Source: Prochlorococcus marinus CUG1438
GTDB taxonomy: Bacteria > Cyanobacteriota > Cyanobacteriia > PCC-6307 > Cyanobiaceae
NCBI GenBank assembly: GCA_017644325.1
Contig: JAEPLS010000001.1
Coordinates: forward strand, 620,001 to 684,000
Direction of reading: 5' to 3'
DNA: 64,000 nucleotides
Each line of letters opens with the position of its first letter. The first letter of the stretch is position 1. The position numbers and the translations under genes were made by a program. Below the pieces are notes generated by a model, which searched no databases, was not told the origin of the DNA, and worked only from the letters and a program-made list of their open reading frames with translations. Positions 10,594-19,973 of the stretch are shown here, piece by piece.

Positions 10594-10914
10594 ATGACTG
10601 CATCAATCGCACAACAAAAAATAAGAATAAGACTAAAAGCTTTCGATAGAAGAATGCTGGATTTGTCTTGTGATAAAATAATCCAGACTGCTGATACCAC
10701 AGCTGCCTCTGCAATTGGACCAATACCTTTACCCACAAAAAGGAAAATTTATTGTGTTCTAAGATCACCACATGTTGATAAAGATTCCAGAGAACATTTT
10801 GAAACAAGAACTCACAGGAGAATTATAGATATCTATAGCCCCTCTGCAAAGACTATTGATGCATTAATGAAGTTGGATCTTCCTAGTGGTGTAGATATAG
10901 AAGTTAAACTTTAA
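10594..10914 (+). CDS. rpsJ: 30S ribosomal protein S10 (uS10, NusE)
   Basis: S10 is a 30S head protein that also acts as the antitermination factor NusE. The 106-residue sequence has the family features [36 protein letters not shown], and the [12 protein letters not shown] end. Its position at the 3' end of the str cluster, separate from the other S10-operon genes, is the known cyanobacterial arrangement. The upstream hairpin leaves only 17 bases before the ATG. Confidence 0.98.
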   Translation: MTASIAQQKIRIRLKAFDRRMLDLSCDKIIQTADTTAASAIGPIPLPTKRKIYCVLRSPHVDKDSREHFETRTHRRIIDIYSPSAKTIDALMKLDLPSGVDIEVKL

Positions 10915-10970
10915 GAAATCCCGAAAATAACTTAAATTGATTAATATAAATAGATATAGATGAGGTTTAA

Positions 10971-11627
10971 ATGGGAGAGCTCTCAGTAAGGGAATTGCCT
11001 TTATTTCCTTTGCCAGAGGTAGTTCTTTTTCCTCAAGAAGTATTGCCTTTACATATTTTTGAATCAAGATATAGAATCATGCTTCAATCTGTTTTGGAAA
11101 CTGATTCTATGTTTGGAGTTATAAAGTGGGATCCAACTTCTAAAACTATGGCTAACGTAGGATGCTGTGCCCAAATAATAAAACATCAAACTGCTGAAGA
11201 CGGAAGAAGTAATATTATCACTCTCGGACAACAAAGATTTCAAGTTTTAGAAATCATTCGTTCAACTCCATTTTGTTCAGCTATGGTAAGTTGGATTAAT
11301 GATGAAAATATTGAAAATCTTCAAAAATTAGATTCTCTAAAAGATTTAGTTACAGAGGCACTCAACGATGTAATTAATCTAACAAGTAAATTAACAAATA
11401 CCAAGAAAAGTCTTCCAGATAAATTACCTGACAACCCTATGGAATTATCTTTTTGGATAGGAGCTCATTTGGGAGGCCCCGTTGCTGAGGAACAACAAAG
11501 ACTTCTAGAAGAAAGAAATACTCATACTCGTTTGCAAAGAGAGTATGAAATGCTTGATCACACAAGGAAACAACTTGCGGCAAGAACAGCCTTGAAAGAA
11601 AGTTTTCCTGATACAAAAGAAAATTAA
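10971..11627 (+). CDS. LON N-terminal-domain protein
   Basis: The 218-residue protein matches the stand-alone LON substrate-binding (PUA-like) domain family. It shows the opening LPLFPLPEVVLFPQEVLPLHIFE and the later RYRIM and GQQRFQV segments. It has neither the AAA+ nor the Ser-Lys protease domain of true Lon, so it is not a protease. A helical C-terminus (about 160-210) may form a short coiled coil. Such proteins are conserved in cyanobacteria with no settled function. It ends one base before the methyltransferase ATG, so the two are probably cotranscribed. Confidence 0.85.
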   Translation: MGELSVRELPLFPLPEVVLFPQEVLPLHIFESRYRIMLQSVLETDSMFGVIKWDPTSKTMANVGCCAQIIKHQTAEDGRSNIITLGQQRFQVLEIIRSTPFCSAMVSWINDENIENLQKLDSLKDLVTEALNDVINLTSKLTNTKKSLPDKLPDNPMELSFWIGAHLGGPVAEEQQRLLEERNTHTRLQREYEMLDHTRKQLAARTALKESFPDTKEN

Positions 11628-11628
11628 A

Positions 11629-12564
11629 ATGATTGAGTTCGTATTACCTCTTTTTATAATTTTTTCTTTTTTATTATCTTTATTTACTATTTGGAGGCTT
11701 AATGCCAGAAAATATATTTCTTCTGGCACTGTAGCATCAGCATATGATTCTTGGACACAGGATAAATTACTTGAGAGATTGTGGGGAGAGCATATACATT
11801 TAGGCTTTTATACCTCAGGAAAAAAAAATATTGATTTTAGAGAGGCTAAAGTTCAATTTGTTCATAAATTAGTTGAGTGGAGTGGTTTAGATAAATTACC
11901 TAAAGGGTCAAGAATACTTGATGTTGGTTGTGGAATTGGGGGGAGTTCTAGGATTCTTGCTAAATATTATGGGTTTAATGTAACTGGGGTTACAATTAGT
12001 CCTGCTCAAGTAAAAAGAGCCAGAGAGCTTACTCCATCTGGACTAAATTGCAATTTTCAAGTAATGGATGCATTGGATTTAAAATTTGAGGATGGTTCAT
12101 TTGATGGAGTGTGGAGTGTTGAGGCTGGTGCACATATGAATGATAAGAACAAGTTTGCGGATGAACTGTTGAGAACTTTGAGGCCAGGAGGATATTTGGC
12201 ATTGGCTGATTGGAACTCAAGAGATCTCAGGAAACACCCGCCATCTTTTTTTGAAAAATTGGTTCTTAAACAATTACTTGAACAATGGGTACATCCTCAA
12301 TTTATTAGTATTAATGAATTCAGTTATATTCTTAGAACTAATAAAAATAGTGCAGGAAAAGTTATTGATGGCAATTGGAATATTTATACAAATCCCTCTT
12401 GGTACGACTCTATTATTGAAGGTTTTCGAAGACCTTTTGTGATTTTGTCTCTTGGCCCTTTAGCGATAGTAAAGTCAATTAGAGAGATCCCAACAATACT
12501 TCTAATGAATTGGGCATTTAGAAAAGGCTTAATGGAATTTGGAGTTTACAAATGCAGGGGATAA
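11629..12564 (+). CDS. MPBQ/MSBQ methyltransferase (plastoquinone/tocopherol pathway)
   Basis: The protein resembles the cyanobacterial 2-methyl-6-phytyl/solanesyl-benzoquinone methyltransferase (Synechocystis Slr0418 type), which methylates the quinone ring. It has one N-terminal membrane anchor (about residues 3-23), the SAM-binding motif I LDVGCGIGGSSRILA, the family stretches NVTGVTISPAQVKRA and VWSVEAGAHM, and the C-terminal REIPTILLMNWAF. The 311-residue length fits. The expected location is the thylakoid or cytoplasmic membrane face. I recognise it from memory of the Slr0418 sequence; the substrate (phytyl or solanesyl) cannot be read from sequence. Confidence 0.82.
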   Translation: MIEFVLPLFIIFSFLLSLFTIWRLNARKYISSGTVASAYDSWTQDKLLERLWGEHIHLGFYTSGKKNIDFREAKVQFVHKLVEWSGLDKLPKGSRILDVGCGIGGSSRILAKYYGFNVTGVTISPAQVKRARELTPSGLNCNFQVMDALDLKFEDGSFDGVWSVEAGAHMNDKNKFADELLRTLRPGGYLALADWNSRDLRKHPPSFFEKLVLKQLLEQWVHPQFISINEFSYILRTNKNSAGKVIDGNWNIYTNPSWYDSIIEGFRRPFVILSLGPLAIVKSIREIPTILLMNWAFRKGLMEFGVYKCRG

Positions 12565-12565
12565 A

Positions 12566-13411
12566 TTAATCTAACGCAATATTTTCAGATGAATAATGTC
12601 CAAAATCTACAAAGTTGTTACATAAGGGTTTAAGTTGATTTTTTAGTTCAATAAAATTTTCAATATTGTTTTGATTATTTATTTCTAAATCAATATAAAT
12701 GATATATTCTCCTAATTCTCTTTTTGAAGGTCTAGACTCAATTTTACTCATATTAAATCCATAATCTGCAATAGATTTTATGGCTTTAAGTAAAGCACCT
12801 GGTTTATTTGAAATTAATGAGAAAGCAAAACTGACAATATTAGCTGAATTATAATTAGACTCTTTGCTCAATAACACAAATCTAGTACAATTGCCTGGAA
12901 CATCATTAATAGGAAATGCTAATTCTTTAAGTCCTTCAATTTGAATTAATGATTTTGAACCAATAGCCGCCCTAAACTTACTCCCCTTTACCATATTGAC
13001 TGCTTCTGATGTTGAATTCGTTGGAAGAGGGATTGCAGCTGGAAGATTTACAGATAGCCATTCTGAACATTGAGCTAATGCTTGAGGATGAGATAATACT
13101 TCAGATATGCTTGAAAGTTCTCCTTCACTAATTAATGCATGTTTTATGGGTAAAACAATTGCTTTATTGATAAATATTTCAGGAAATTTCCAAAGAGCAT
13201 CTAAAGTGGATGTCACTCCGCCCTCTACAGAATTTTCAATGGGGACGACAGCAGCATCACAATTTTTGTAGGCTATCGATTTAATGACCGAATGTAACCC
13301 ATTACATGGTACAAATATAGGTGTCTGAAAATTGGCAAGCTTTGATAATATATGAGCTGCTTTTTCTGCGTATGTCCCTTTAGGACCTAAATATGCAACT
13401 TGTTTGCGCAT
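12566..13411 (-). CDS. pheA: Prephenate dehydratase
   Basis: This enzyme converts prephenate to phenylpyruvate in phenylalanine synthesis. The 281 residues comprise the periplasmic-binding-like catalytic domain (AYLGPKGTYAEKAA at the start, then the VPIENSVEGGV and the conserved TRFVLLS segment) and a C-terminal ACT domain for feedback inhibition (ISNKPGALLKAIKSI and IESRPSKRELGEY). There is no chorismate mutase domain, so it is the monofunctional form. It converges on the methyltransferase gene with a one-base gap and is divergent from the DUF1997 gene. Confidence 0.96.
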   Translation of the reverse strand: MRKQVAYLGPKGTYAEKAAHILSKLANFQTPIFVPCNGLHSVIKSIAYKNCDAAVVPIENSVEGGVTSTLDALWKFPEIFINKAIVLPIKHALISEGELSSISEVLSHPQALAQCSEWLSVNLPAAIPLPTNSTSEAVNMVKGSKFRAAIGSKSLIQIEGLKELAFPINDVPGNCTRFVLLSKESNYNSANIVSFAFSLISNKPGALLKAIKSIADYGFNMSKIESRPSKRELGEYIIYIDLEINNQNNIENFIELKNQLKPLCNNFVDFGHYSSENIALD

Positions 13412-13463
13412 GATTAATCGTAAGAAAAAAAGAGATCAAATAAGCATTGGAGAGGTATAGAAA

Positions 13464-13982
13464 ATGTTATTGTCTTTTGATGCTAAACAGAAATTAAAGC
13501 TTTCTGTAACGCGAAATAAAGAATATCTTTCTAAATATCTTTTGGAAGAAGAAAGAGTAGTTGGAGCAATGCTGGACTCCAAAAAATTAGTGCCCGAAGG
13601 AAAAGGTAGATATAAGTATACAGTAACAAGTTTTAAGGTCTTTCAACTAGATATTAATCCAGTTGTCTCAATTGCGGTAGAGAATAATGATGGAATTTTA
13701 AGAATGAGTGCTCTTGAAAGTACATTGGATGGTTTGGGGATAGTAGATGATTTTAATCTTGTTTTGAAAGCAAATTTGGAAGCAACTGATATTGGATTAG
13801 AAGGAGAGGCGCTTCTAGGGGTATCTGTAAGTCAACCCCCTTTATTGAAACTGATACCCAAGAAAATTTTGGAATCTACCGGCCATTCTGTATTAAATGG
13901 GATTTTGTTAGGTATAAAGTCAAGAGTACAACAACAATTAGTTAAAGATTTTTTAGAATGGTGCGAATCAAATAAGATTTGA
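13464..13982 (+). CDS. DUF1997 family protein
   Basis: The 172-residue protein matches the DUF1997 family found in cyanobacteria and plastid-bearing eukaryotes. It has a central beta-rich region ([20 protein letters not shown]) and a C-terminal helix ([17 protein letters not shown]). I see no signal peptide, membrane segment or catalytic motif. The fold is probably a lipid- or ligand-binding START/SRPBCC-like type, but that is inference. Its 3' end overlaps the convergent rnhB gene by 15 bp. Function is unknown. Confidence 0.75.
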   Translation: MLLSFDAKQKLKLSVTRNKEYLSKYLLEEERVVGAMLDSKKLVPEGKGRYKYTVTSFKVFQLDINPVVSIAVENNDGILRMSALESTLDGLGIVDDFNLVLKANLEATDIGLEGEALLGVSVSQPPLLKLIPKKILESTGHSVLNGILLGIKSRVQQQLVKDFLEWCESNKI

Positions 13983-14585
13983 TTTTTCTAGAAAACTTTT
14001 TCTATGTAGATTAGTTATTCCATTTTTTTTGATAAGTGAAAGATGCTGGAGAGTACCATAACCTTTATTTTTAAATATCAAGTAACCTGGGTATTTTTTT
14101 TCTAACCTTTCCATTAGATTGTCTCTAAATACTTTCGCAACTATGCTTGCTGAGGCGATTGATGTAAATTTGGAGTCTCCCGAAACTATATTTTTCTGAA
14201 TGCCATTCCAGGGTCTTAACAATAAAGGACCATCAATTATCAGTTCAGATGGTTTTTCTTTTAATTTCTTTAAAGCTCTTATCATTGAAATTTCCGTTGC
14301 CATTCTAATCCCAAGCTTTTCAATCTCTCTGACTGATGATTGCCCAATTCCATAATCTGAAGCAAGCAATAAAATCTTTGGCAAAAGTAAGTGTCTTTTT
14401 TTTGGAGTTAATTTTTTACTATCTATTACTCCAAATTCTTTTAAGGTGACTTTATTTACTTGATTTAATACTACAACTGCTGAAAATACTGGACCAAAAA
14501 CTGCTCCTTTTCCAACTTCATCTACTCCAGCTTCGTATGCTCTATTCAATATTTGCGGAAGATCTTCTTCTTTTTTTTCTGGCAT
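13968..14585 (-). CDS. rnhB: Ribonuclease HII
   Basis: RNase HII cleaves the RNA strand of RNA-DNA hybrids and removes single ribonucleotides from DNA. The 205-residue sequence has the family's [14 protein letters not shown] opening, where Asp and Glu bind metal, then [10 protein letters not shown], the third acidic residue in LIIDGP, and the SIVAKVFRD helix. The chosen start ([11 protein letters not shown]) overlaps the 3' end of the RNase E gene by 44 bp. A later start would cut into the conserved [10 protein letters not shown] segment, so a long overlap is real. The convergent DUF1997 gene overlaps its stop by 15 bp. Confidence 0.95.
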   Translation of the reverse strand: MPEKKEEDLPQILNRAYEAGVDEVGKGAVFGPVFSAVVVLNQVNKVTLKEFGVIDSKKLTPKKRHLLLPKILLLASDYGIGQSSVREIEKLGIRMATEISMIRALKKLKEKPSELIIDGPLLLRPWNGIQKNIVSGDSKFTSIASASIVAKVFRDNLMERLEKKYPGYLIFKNKGYGTLQHLSLIKKNGITNLHRKSFLEKSNLI

Positions 14586-16362
14586 TGTTTATCTCATCTG
14601 CAAATTCAATTTCGCCCTCTTTTTCTAAAAACTCAACTTGTTTGTTTTCATCGGAATTTTTTGTTGATTTATCCTGGTAATTAGCATCTACTTCAATATT
14701 AACCTTCAACACTTCTGCGTCTTTAGATCCTGTAATTTTTTTAGTTTTTTTAGTGGTTTTTTTATTACTTAAAGTTTTTTCTTTTTCAATATCGCTATTC
14801 TTTAAAGTTACAAAATTATTGCTAGTAAGATATTCCTTACCTAATTTTATTAATGGATTAATACCTAATTGACTGAAAACAATTTTTTCGTCATTAGTAA
14901 GATCAACAGTTATTATATTTTTTTCATTAGATTTTAATGTATTCGAATCATCATTATTAATTTCTTTTTTGTAAGAGGAATCTTCCCTATTGAGGTTCTT
15001 GGGGTTTACTAATTCCTTTTCAGTTATTTTTTCTTCTTTTTCAGTTGATTGAGTAGTATCTATATCTGCAGTTTTTTTAATGTTTGATTTATTTGTTTTA
15101 TCTTCAACATTTTTAATTTGTGGATTAGAAATTTCAAAGTTCAATTTATTTTCTACATGCCCTGTACCATTGCATGAAGAACATTTTTTACCAAATAATT
15201 CATATATATTTTGCCCTTGTCTTTTTCTGGTTAACTCAACTAAACCTAGTTCAGTGAGCTGAGCTATCTGAGGTCTAGCAGAGTCATCTTTTATTGCTGA
15301 GGTAAAATGTTCAAGTAACTGGAATTGATCTCTTCTAGATTCCATATCAATAAAATCTACTACTATTACCCCACCAATATTTCTTAATTTTATTTGTCTT
15401 GAGATTTCAACCGCTGCTTCGCAATTCGTCCACAAAACTGTTTGTCGTGAGTTGGCTGATCTGGTAAATGATCCAGAGTTAACATCAATTACTGTTAGAG
15501 CTTCAGTTGGTTCAATAATTATATAACCTCCTGAAGGAAGATCTACTCTCGGTTGAAGAGCTTTCTGAATTGTTTTCTTTATGTCGTATTTTTCTAAAAT
15601 ATGTTGGCTTAAATCGTTATCGTGAAATTCAATATTTAAATTAGATTCATAATCAATTAGGAAATCTTTTGCTTTTTCTACTGAAATTCTACTATCAATA
15701 ATTACGTTTTTAGTTGATGATTTAATATGATCTCTCAAAATTTTGAGAGAGAAATCATCATCTCTTTTTATTAAATAAGGTGGATTATGAGTCTCAGAAA
15801 CTTTTAAAATATCCTCCCATTGTTGAATTAAATTTTCTAAATCTTCAATAAGTAGTTCTTCTTTTATTTGTTCTGCCTCAGTTCTAAATAGTAAACCCGT
15901 ACAAGGTGGTTTTATTAAAACCCCAAGCGCTTTTAAACGGTTTCTTTCCGTTTCGGTATTTATTTTTCTGGAAATATTTACTCCTTGACCATATGGCTGA
16001 AGTATCATGTATTTCCCAGGTATTGATATACTCCCTGTGAGTCTAGGTCCTTTAGATCCTGTGGGCTCCTTTATTACCTGTACTAAAACTTTTTGTTTTG
16101 GATCGAGTAATTCAGTTATTCCTAATATTCCTTTTTTGAGTCTTAATGGACCAAGATCTGATACATGAATAAATCCATTTTTATCACTTTCACCAATATC
16201 AATAAAAGCCGCATCAATCCCAGGTAGAACATTTTCTACTGTTCCTAAAAATATATCACCAATTTGGTACTGACCTTGTGCGACAATTAATTCATCAACT
16301 CGATCATCTGTGAGTAGTGCTGCAATTCGAGCCTGCTCAGCTATGATAATTTGCTGAGACAT
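14542..16362 (-). CDS. rne: Ribonuclease E/G
   Basis: RNase E is the main single-strand endoribonuclease of mRNA decay and rRNA processing. The 606 residues hold an S1 domain (about 30-115), the 5'-sensor/RNase H-like region, the DNase I-like catalytic site with metal ligands in [11 protein letters not shown] and [13 protein letters not shown], and the Zn-link CSSCNGTG. The tail (about 400-600) is acidic and Ser/Asn/Lys-rich, ending in [13 protein letters not shown]. That resembles the terminal arginine-rich patch reported to bind PNPase in cyanobacterial RNase E. The gene overlaps rnhB by 44 bp. Its 271-bp upstream spacer is AT-rich and may hold the long autoregulatory leader known for cyanobacterial rne. 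Confidence 0.95.
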   Translation of the reverse strand: MSQQIIIAEQARIAALLTDDRVDELIVAQGQYQIGDIFLGTVENVLPGIDAAFIDIGESDKNGFIHVSDLGPLRLKKGILGITELLDPKQKVLVQVIKEPTGSKGPRLTGSISIPGKYMILQPYGQGVNISRKINTETERNRLKALGVLIKPPCTGLLFRTEAEQIKEELLIEDLENLIQQWEDILKVSETHNPPYLIKRDDDFSLKILRDHIKSSTKNVIIDSRISVEKAKDFLIDYESNLNIEFHDNDLSQHILEKYDIKKTIQKALQPRVDLPSGGYIIIEPTEALTVIDVNSGSFTRSANSRQTVLWTNCEAAVEISRQIKLRNIGGVIVVDFIDMESRRDQFQLLEHFTSAIKDDSARPQIAQLTELGLVELTRKRQGQNIYELFGKKCSSCNGTGHVENKLNFEISNPQIKNVEDKTNKSNIKKTADIDTTQSTEKEEKITEKELVNPKNLNREDSSYKKEINNDDSNTLKSNEKNIITVDLTNDEKIVFSQLGINPLIKLGKEYLTSNNFVTLKNSDIEKEKTLSNKKTTKKTKKITGSKDAEVLKVNIEVDANYQDKSTKNSDENKQVEFLEKEGEIEFADEINNARKKRRRSSANIE

Positions 16363-16633
16363 ATGTTTGTTTATGAATGGTTTGAATTTTGAAAAATCAT
16401 CTAAAGAAAAAAGTTAAATTCTTATATTTTAAGAAAGCAATTGTTTAAAATTGATATTATTCACTTTTAGAATTAAAGTTAATAGCAATTAGATTCTGCT
16501 ATATATAAAGCTTTAGACGACTCTTAAACTATTTGAAATTGAATTCATAGCCATGATTATCTCTTGGAAATCATAACTACAATAATATTAACATCTAATC
16601 ACCACTAAAGCACGTTGATACATTATCCTAATA
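16363..16633. other. Divergent rne/dapL spacer
   Basis: These 271 bases separate the divergent RNase E and DapL genes. No ORF of convincing coding character is present. A modest inverted repeat (ATGATT at 16553-16558 with AATCAT downstream) is visible. The minus-strand side is the expected place for a long rne 5' leader. I cannot define a promoter with confidence. Confidence 0.5.
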
Positions 16634-17881
16634 ATGGTGAAATTCTTTTCTAAAGTGGTTCAAGTAAACGAAAATTATTTAAAACTCAAAGCTGGTTATT
16701 TATTTCCTGAGATTGCCAAAAGGGTAAAGTTATATTCTCAATCAAATAAGAGTTCTAACATAATCAAGCTTGGTATAGGAGACGTCACAGAGCCTTTACC
16801 TAAAGCATGTAGAGATGCAATGGCTAAAGCTTTAAATGAAATGGGAACTACTGAAGGTTTCAAAGGCTATGGACCAGAACAAGGTTATTCCTGGCTGAGA
16901 GAAAAAATATCTGAGCATGATTTTATTTCTCGAGGCTGTCAAATTTCACCTGAAGAAATCTTTGTTTCAGATGGTTCTAAATGCGATAGTAGTAATATTT
17001 TAGATATTCTTGGCAAAGATAATTCAATTGCTGTAACAGATCCTGTTTATCCTGTTTATGTAGATAGTAACGTCATGACAGGTAGAACTGGAGAAGCTCT
17101 CGAAAATGGTACTTATCAAGGGTTAACATATTTAGCAATAAACGAGGGAAACAACTTTTTGCCAAAACTACCTGAAAAAAAAGTTGATATTTTATATCTT
17201 TGTTTTCCAAATAATCCGACTGGAGCAACTATCACAAAAAAAGAATTGAAAAAGTGGGTTGACTATGCGCTCCAAAACAAATCTCTGATACTTTTTGATG
17301 CAGCTTATGAAGCATTTATCCAAGATAATGATATTCCACATTCAATATATGAGATTGAGGGGGCAAAGGATTGTGCTATTGAATTTAGATCTTTTTCAAA
17401 GAATGCAGGATTCACTGGAGTTAGATGTGCTTTTACAGTAATACCTAAAGGGCTCAAAGGTTTGAGTTCAACAAATAAGGAAATAGAGTTATGGCCTCTT
17501 TGGAATAGGCGACAATCTACAAAGTTCAATGGAGTAAGTTACGTGGTTCAGAAAGGTGCAGAGGCTGTTTATTCTCCTGAAGGGAAAAAACAAGTGAGAG
17601 GTTTAATTGATTTTTATATGGAAAATGCAAAAATTATGAAAAATAAACTTCAGAATTCAGGGTATAAAGTTTACGGTGGGGACAATGCTCCTTATATTTG
17701 GATTAAAGTTCCAGATCAAATGACATCTTGGGACTTTTTTGATTTCCTTCTCCAAAAAGTTAGTGTAGTGGGAACACCTGGGAGCGGATTTGGATTAGCA
17801 GGAGAGGGTTATTTTCGCTTGTCAGCATTTAACTCACGATCAAACGTCCTTGATGCAATGGAAAGAATAATTAATATATAA
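16634..17881 (+). CDS. dapL: LL-diaminopimelate aminotransferase
   Basis: DapL converts tetrahydrodipicolinate directly to LL-diaminopimelate for lysine and peptidoglycan synthesis, the route used by cyanobacteria and plants. The fold-type I PLP site is visible, with the Schiff-base Lys in [21 protein letters not shown] and DAAYEAF. The family start [20 protein letters not shown] is clear. ATG 16634 gives 415 residues. The in-frame GTG at 16655 gives 408 residues beginning [11 protein letters not shown] and better matches the usual N-terminus, so it is the likelier true start. The spacer to clpS is 32 bp. Confidence 0.95.
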   Translation: MVKFFSKVVQVNENYLKLKAGYLFPEIAKRVKLYSQSNKSSNIIKLGIGDVTEPLPKACRDAMAKALNEMGTTEGFKGYGPEQGYSWLREKISEHDFISRGCQISPEEIFVSDGSKCDSSNILDILGKDNSIAVTDPVYPVYVDSNVMTGRTGEALENGTYQGLTYLAINEGNNFLPKLPEKKVDILYLCFPNNPTGATITKKELKKWVDYALQNKSLILFDAAYEAFIQDNDIPHSIYEIEGAKDCAIEFRSFSKNAGFTGVRCAFTVIPKGLKGLSSTNKEIELWPLWNRRQSTKFNGVSYVVQKGAEAVYSPEGKKQVRGLIDFYMENAKIMKNKLQNSGYKVYGGDNAPYIWIKVPDQMTSWDFFDFLLQKVSVVGTPGSGFGLAGEGYFRLSAFNSRSNVLDAMERIINI

Positions 17882-17913
17882 TTATTAGTACAACTTAAAC
17901 TCTAATAAATGTA

Positions 17914-18231
17914 ATGCTATCTATAAAATTAGAACAAAGTGCAAATAATAATTCAGCAGTGATTGAAAAGAAACCTGCAGAATTAAAAAATAAATCTCCA
18001 AAATATAAGGTTTTACTTCATAATGACCCAGTTAATTCTATGGAGTATGTCACTATTACACTGCGAGAAGTTGTTCCGCAATTAAGTGAACAAGATGCTG
18101 TTGCAATAATGCTTGAAGCACACAATACGGGTGTGGGTTTAGTAATTGTTTGTGATTTAGAGCCAGCAGAATTCTACTCAGAATCATTAAAGTCTAAAGG
18201 AATTTCTAGTTCAATTGAGAAAGAGGATTAA
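17914..18231 (+). CDS. clpS: ATP-dependent Clp protease adaptor ClpS
   Basis: ClpS delivers N-degron proteins to the ClpA/ClpC-ClpP protease. The 105-residue protein has a flexible N-terminal extension of about 30 residues and then the core: YKVLLHNDPVNSMEYV, where the Asn-Asp pair belongs to the binding pocket, and MLEAHNTGVGLV. The length suits the canonical ClpS1 form. It follows dapL closely on the same strand and converges on the radical-SAM gene 15 bp downstream. Confidence 0.95.
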   Translation: MLSIKLEQSANNNSAVIEKKPAELKNKSPKYKVLLHNDPVNSMEYVTITLREVVPQLSEQDAVAIMLEAHNTGVGLVIVCDLEPAEFYSESLKSKGISSSIEKED

Positions 18232-18246
18232 TAAAAGTTGAATTTA

Positions 18247-19896
18247 TTATTTAGAGTGAGCTAATTTCCTTTCTGATAAAGGACGGACTTTTAGAGATTC
18301 TTTTAAGGAAGACTTTCCATATTCCCTCTCAAGAATGTCAATTACTGTTTTACCAAATTCGTCTTCTGGATTATCAAAAGCTTCTAAGCAAACCTGACCT
18401 AGTTTCTTTCCTAGTGACCCTGGATTCCATAGAAGTTTTCTCGCTGTCCATGGCATCATGCTCATTGGATTGTAATTTGGCTTCAAAATTTTATGCTCCA
18501 AAGCGTACTTCTCAAGAAGAGTATGAGGTTGCAAACCTATAAAGAATATAGCTGGATCAACTAAGCCTTTACCAAAAATATTTTCTAATTCTCTATGGTA
18601 AGCAATTGTTTGTCTTATGGTGCTGGGCGTTTCATCAAAAACATTAAATGAATAATTGACTGAAACATGATTCTTGAAACCTGATTTGACTAGCATTCTG
18701 CAATTATTTAATACAGTTTCCAGGTCATATGCTAATCTCATTTTTCTAACAAGTTCTTGAGATCCAGAGGTGATACCTATTTCAAAATAGCTCATACCTG
18801 TATCAACCATAAGCTGAGCTAGCTCAGAATCAATATTATCTGCTCTAATGTATGCAGCCCAATTAATATCGTCCCAACCTTGGTCCTTAATTGCTTGCAA
18901 AAGTGTTTTTGCATCTTCAATATGTTTTTTGGCTGGAATAAACTGTGCATCTGTAAACCAAAATCCCCTTACTCCAAGATCATATAATTGTTTCATTTCT
19001 TTGATTACTTCGTTAACAGGATTAACGCGAACCTGCTTCCCTTCCACAACTGTGTAAACACAGAAACAACAATTATGAGGACAACCTCTTTTTGTTTGTA
19101 CCCCTACGTAATAATCGCCACCTTCTATATACCAATCGAATTCAGGCCATATTGATTTAATATATTTATAGTTGCAAGCAGTTTTAACAGTGCCTGAAGG
19201 TTGTTCATGTATTAATTTGTTCCGAGGTTTTTGTCCAGCAACGTAACATCTTTCTTCTTCTATTGAATCTCCCTTAATGATTTTTTCTATGAGATTTTCT
19301 CCCTCTCCAACTGAAATAACAGTTCCTTTTGGGAGTAGATTTCCTAATTGTTCATAGAAGACACTAACAGCCCCACCTCCTAAAATTACTTTTACATTTT
19401 TATTGTATTTTTTTGCTCTTTTTAGTCCCATCTTGACTAAAGAAGTATTTCTATATATTTCTCCATAATGAGATGCAATCAATTTTAATCCTCCCCAGGA
19501 ACCTCTAATTTTTTTAAGGATATTTTTTGAGTAGAAAACTTCAAAAGAGTTTTGTAGGGGATTTCCACTTCTACCATCAACAGGTGCATAAATTTGTATA
19601 TCTCTCCATGAAAAAATGATTATATGGGGTCTAAATTGATCAATTTTTCTTATTAAATATTTGGAAACTTTATTAGAGGGAATTATTGCTAGATCGATAA
19701 ATTGCTGCTCGATACTTGGGAAACATTTATGAATATGGTCTGCTATGTAAATCGGACCTATTGGAAATATTGGGTTACATGGAAGTCTTACAGTAAGAAT
19801 TTTTCCATAGTTCTTTCTGTGAATATCTTTTTTATTTAATTTTTTGAACTCGAAATTAAAATTCATGACATAAAATTCTAATGAATTTATCTTCAT
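18247..19896 (-). CDS. B12-binding-type radical SAM protein
   Basis: The 549-residue protein has an N-terminal Rossmann-like region (about 30-205) of the B12-binding type, with ILGGGAVSVF and VGEGENLI motifs, followed by a radical-SAM barrel carrying CX3CX2C at C272, C276 and C279 (CPHNCCFC). The segment GVRGFWFTDAQFIPAK is typical of the BchE/Elp3-like superfamily. No DXHXXG motif is seen, so cobalamin may be bound base-off or not at all. The substrate is unknown: methyltransfer, cyclisation and lipid modification are all possible. An alternative start at Met11 (19866) would remove ten residues. It lies upstream-to-downstream after the GT2 and GT39 genes on the same strand. Confidence 0.82.
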   Translation of the reverse strand: MKINSLEFYVMNFNFEFKKLNKKDIHRKNYGKILTVRLPCNPIFPIGPIYIADHIHKCFPSIEQQFIDLAIIPSNKVSKYLIRKIDQFRPHIIIFSWRDIQIYAPVDGRSGNPLQNSFEVFYSKNILKKIRGSWGGLKLIASHYGEIYRNTSLVKMGLKRAKKYNKNVKVILGGGAVSVFYEQLGNLLPKGTVISVGEGENLIEKIIKGDSIEEERCYVAGQKPRNKLIHEQPSGTVKTACNYKYIKSIWPEFDWYIEGGDYYVGVQTKRGCPHNCCFCVYTVVEGKQVRVNPVNEVIKEMKQLYDLGVRGFWFTDAQFIPAKKHIEDAKTLLQAIKDQGWDDINWAAYIRADNIDSELAQLMVDTGMSYFEIGITSGSQELVRKMRLAYDLETVLNNCRMLVKSGFKNHVSVNYSFNVFDETPSTIRQTIAYHRELENIFGKGLVDPAIFFIGLQPHTLLEKYALEHKILKPNYNPMSMMPWTARKLLWNPGSLGKKLGQVCLEAFDNPEDEFGKTVIDILEREYGKSSLKESLKVRPLSERKLAHSK

Positions 19897-19973
19897 TTAG
19901 AATCTAACTACTTTATTACTAATTTGGCGAAATTAAAAATCTGTAGAAAATGTAACTGAAAATTTTCTTAAAT

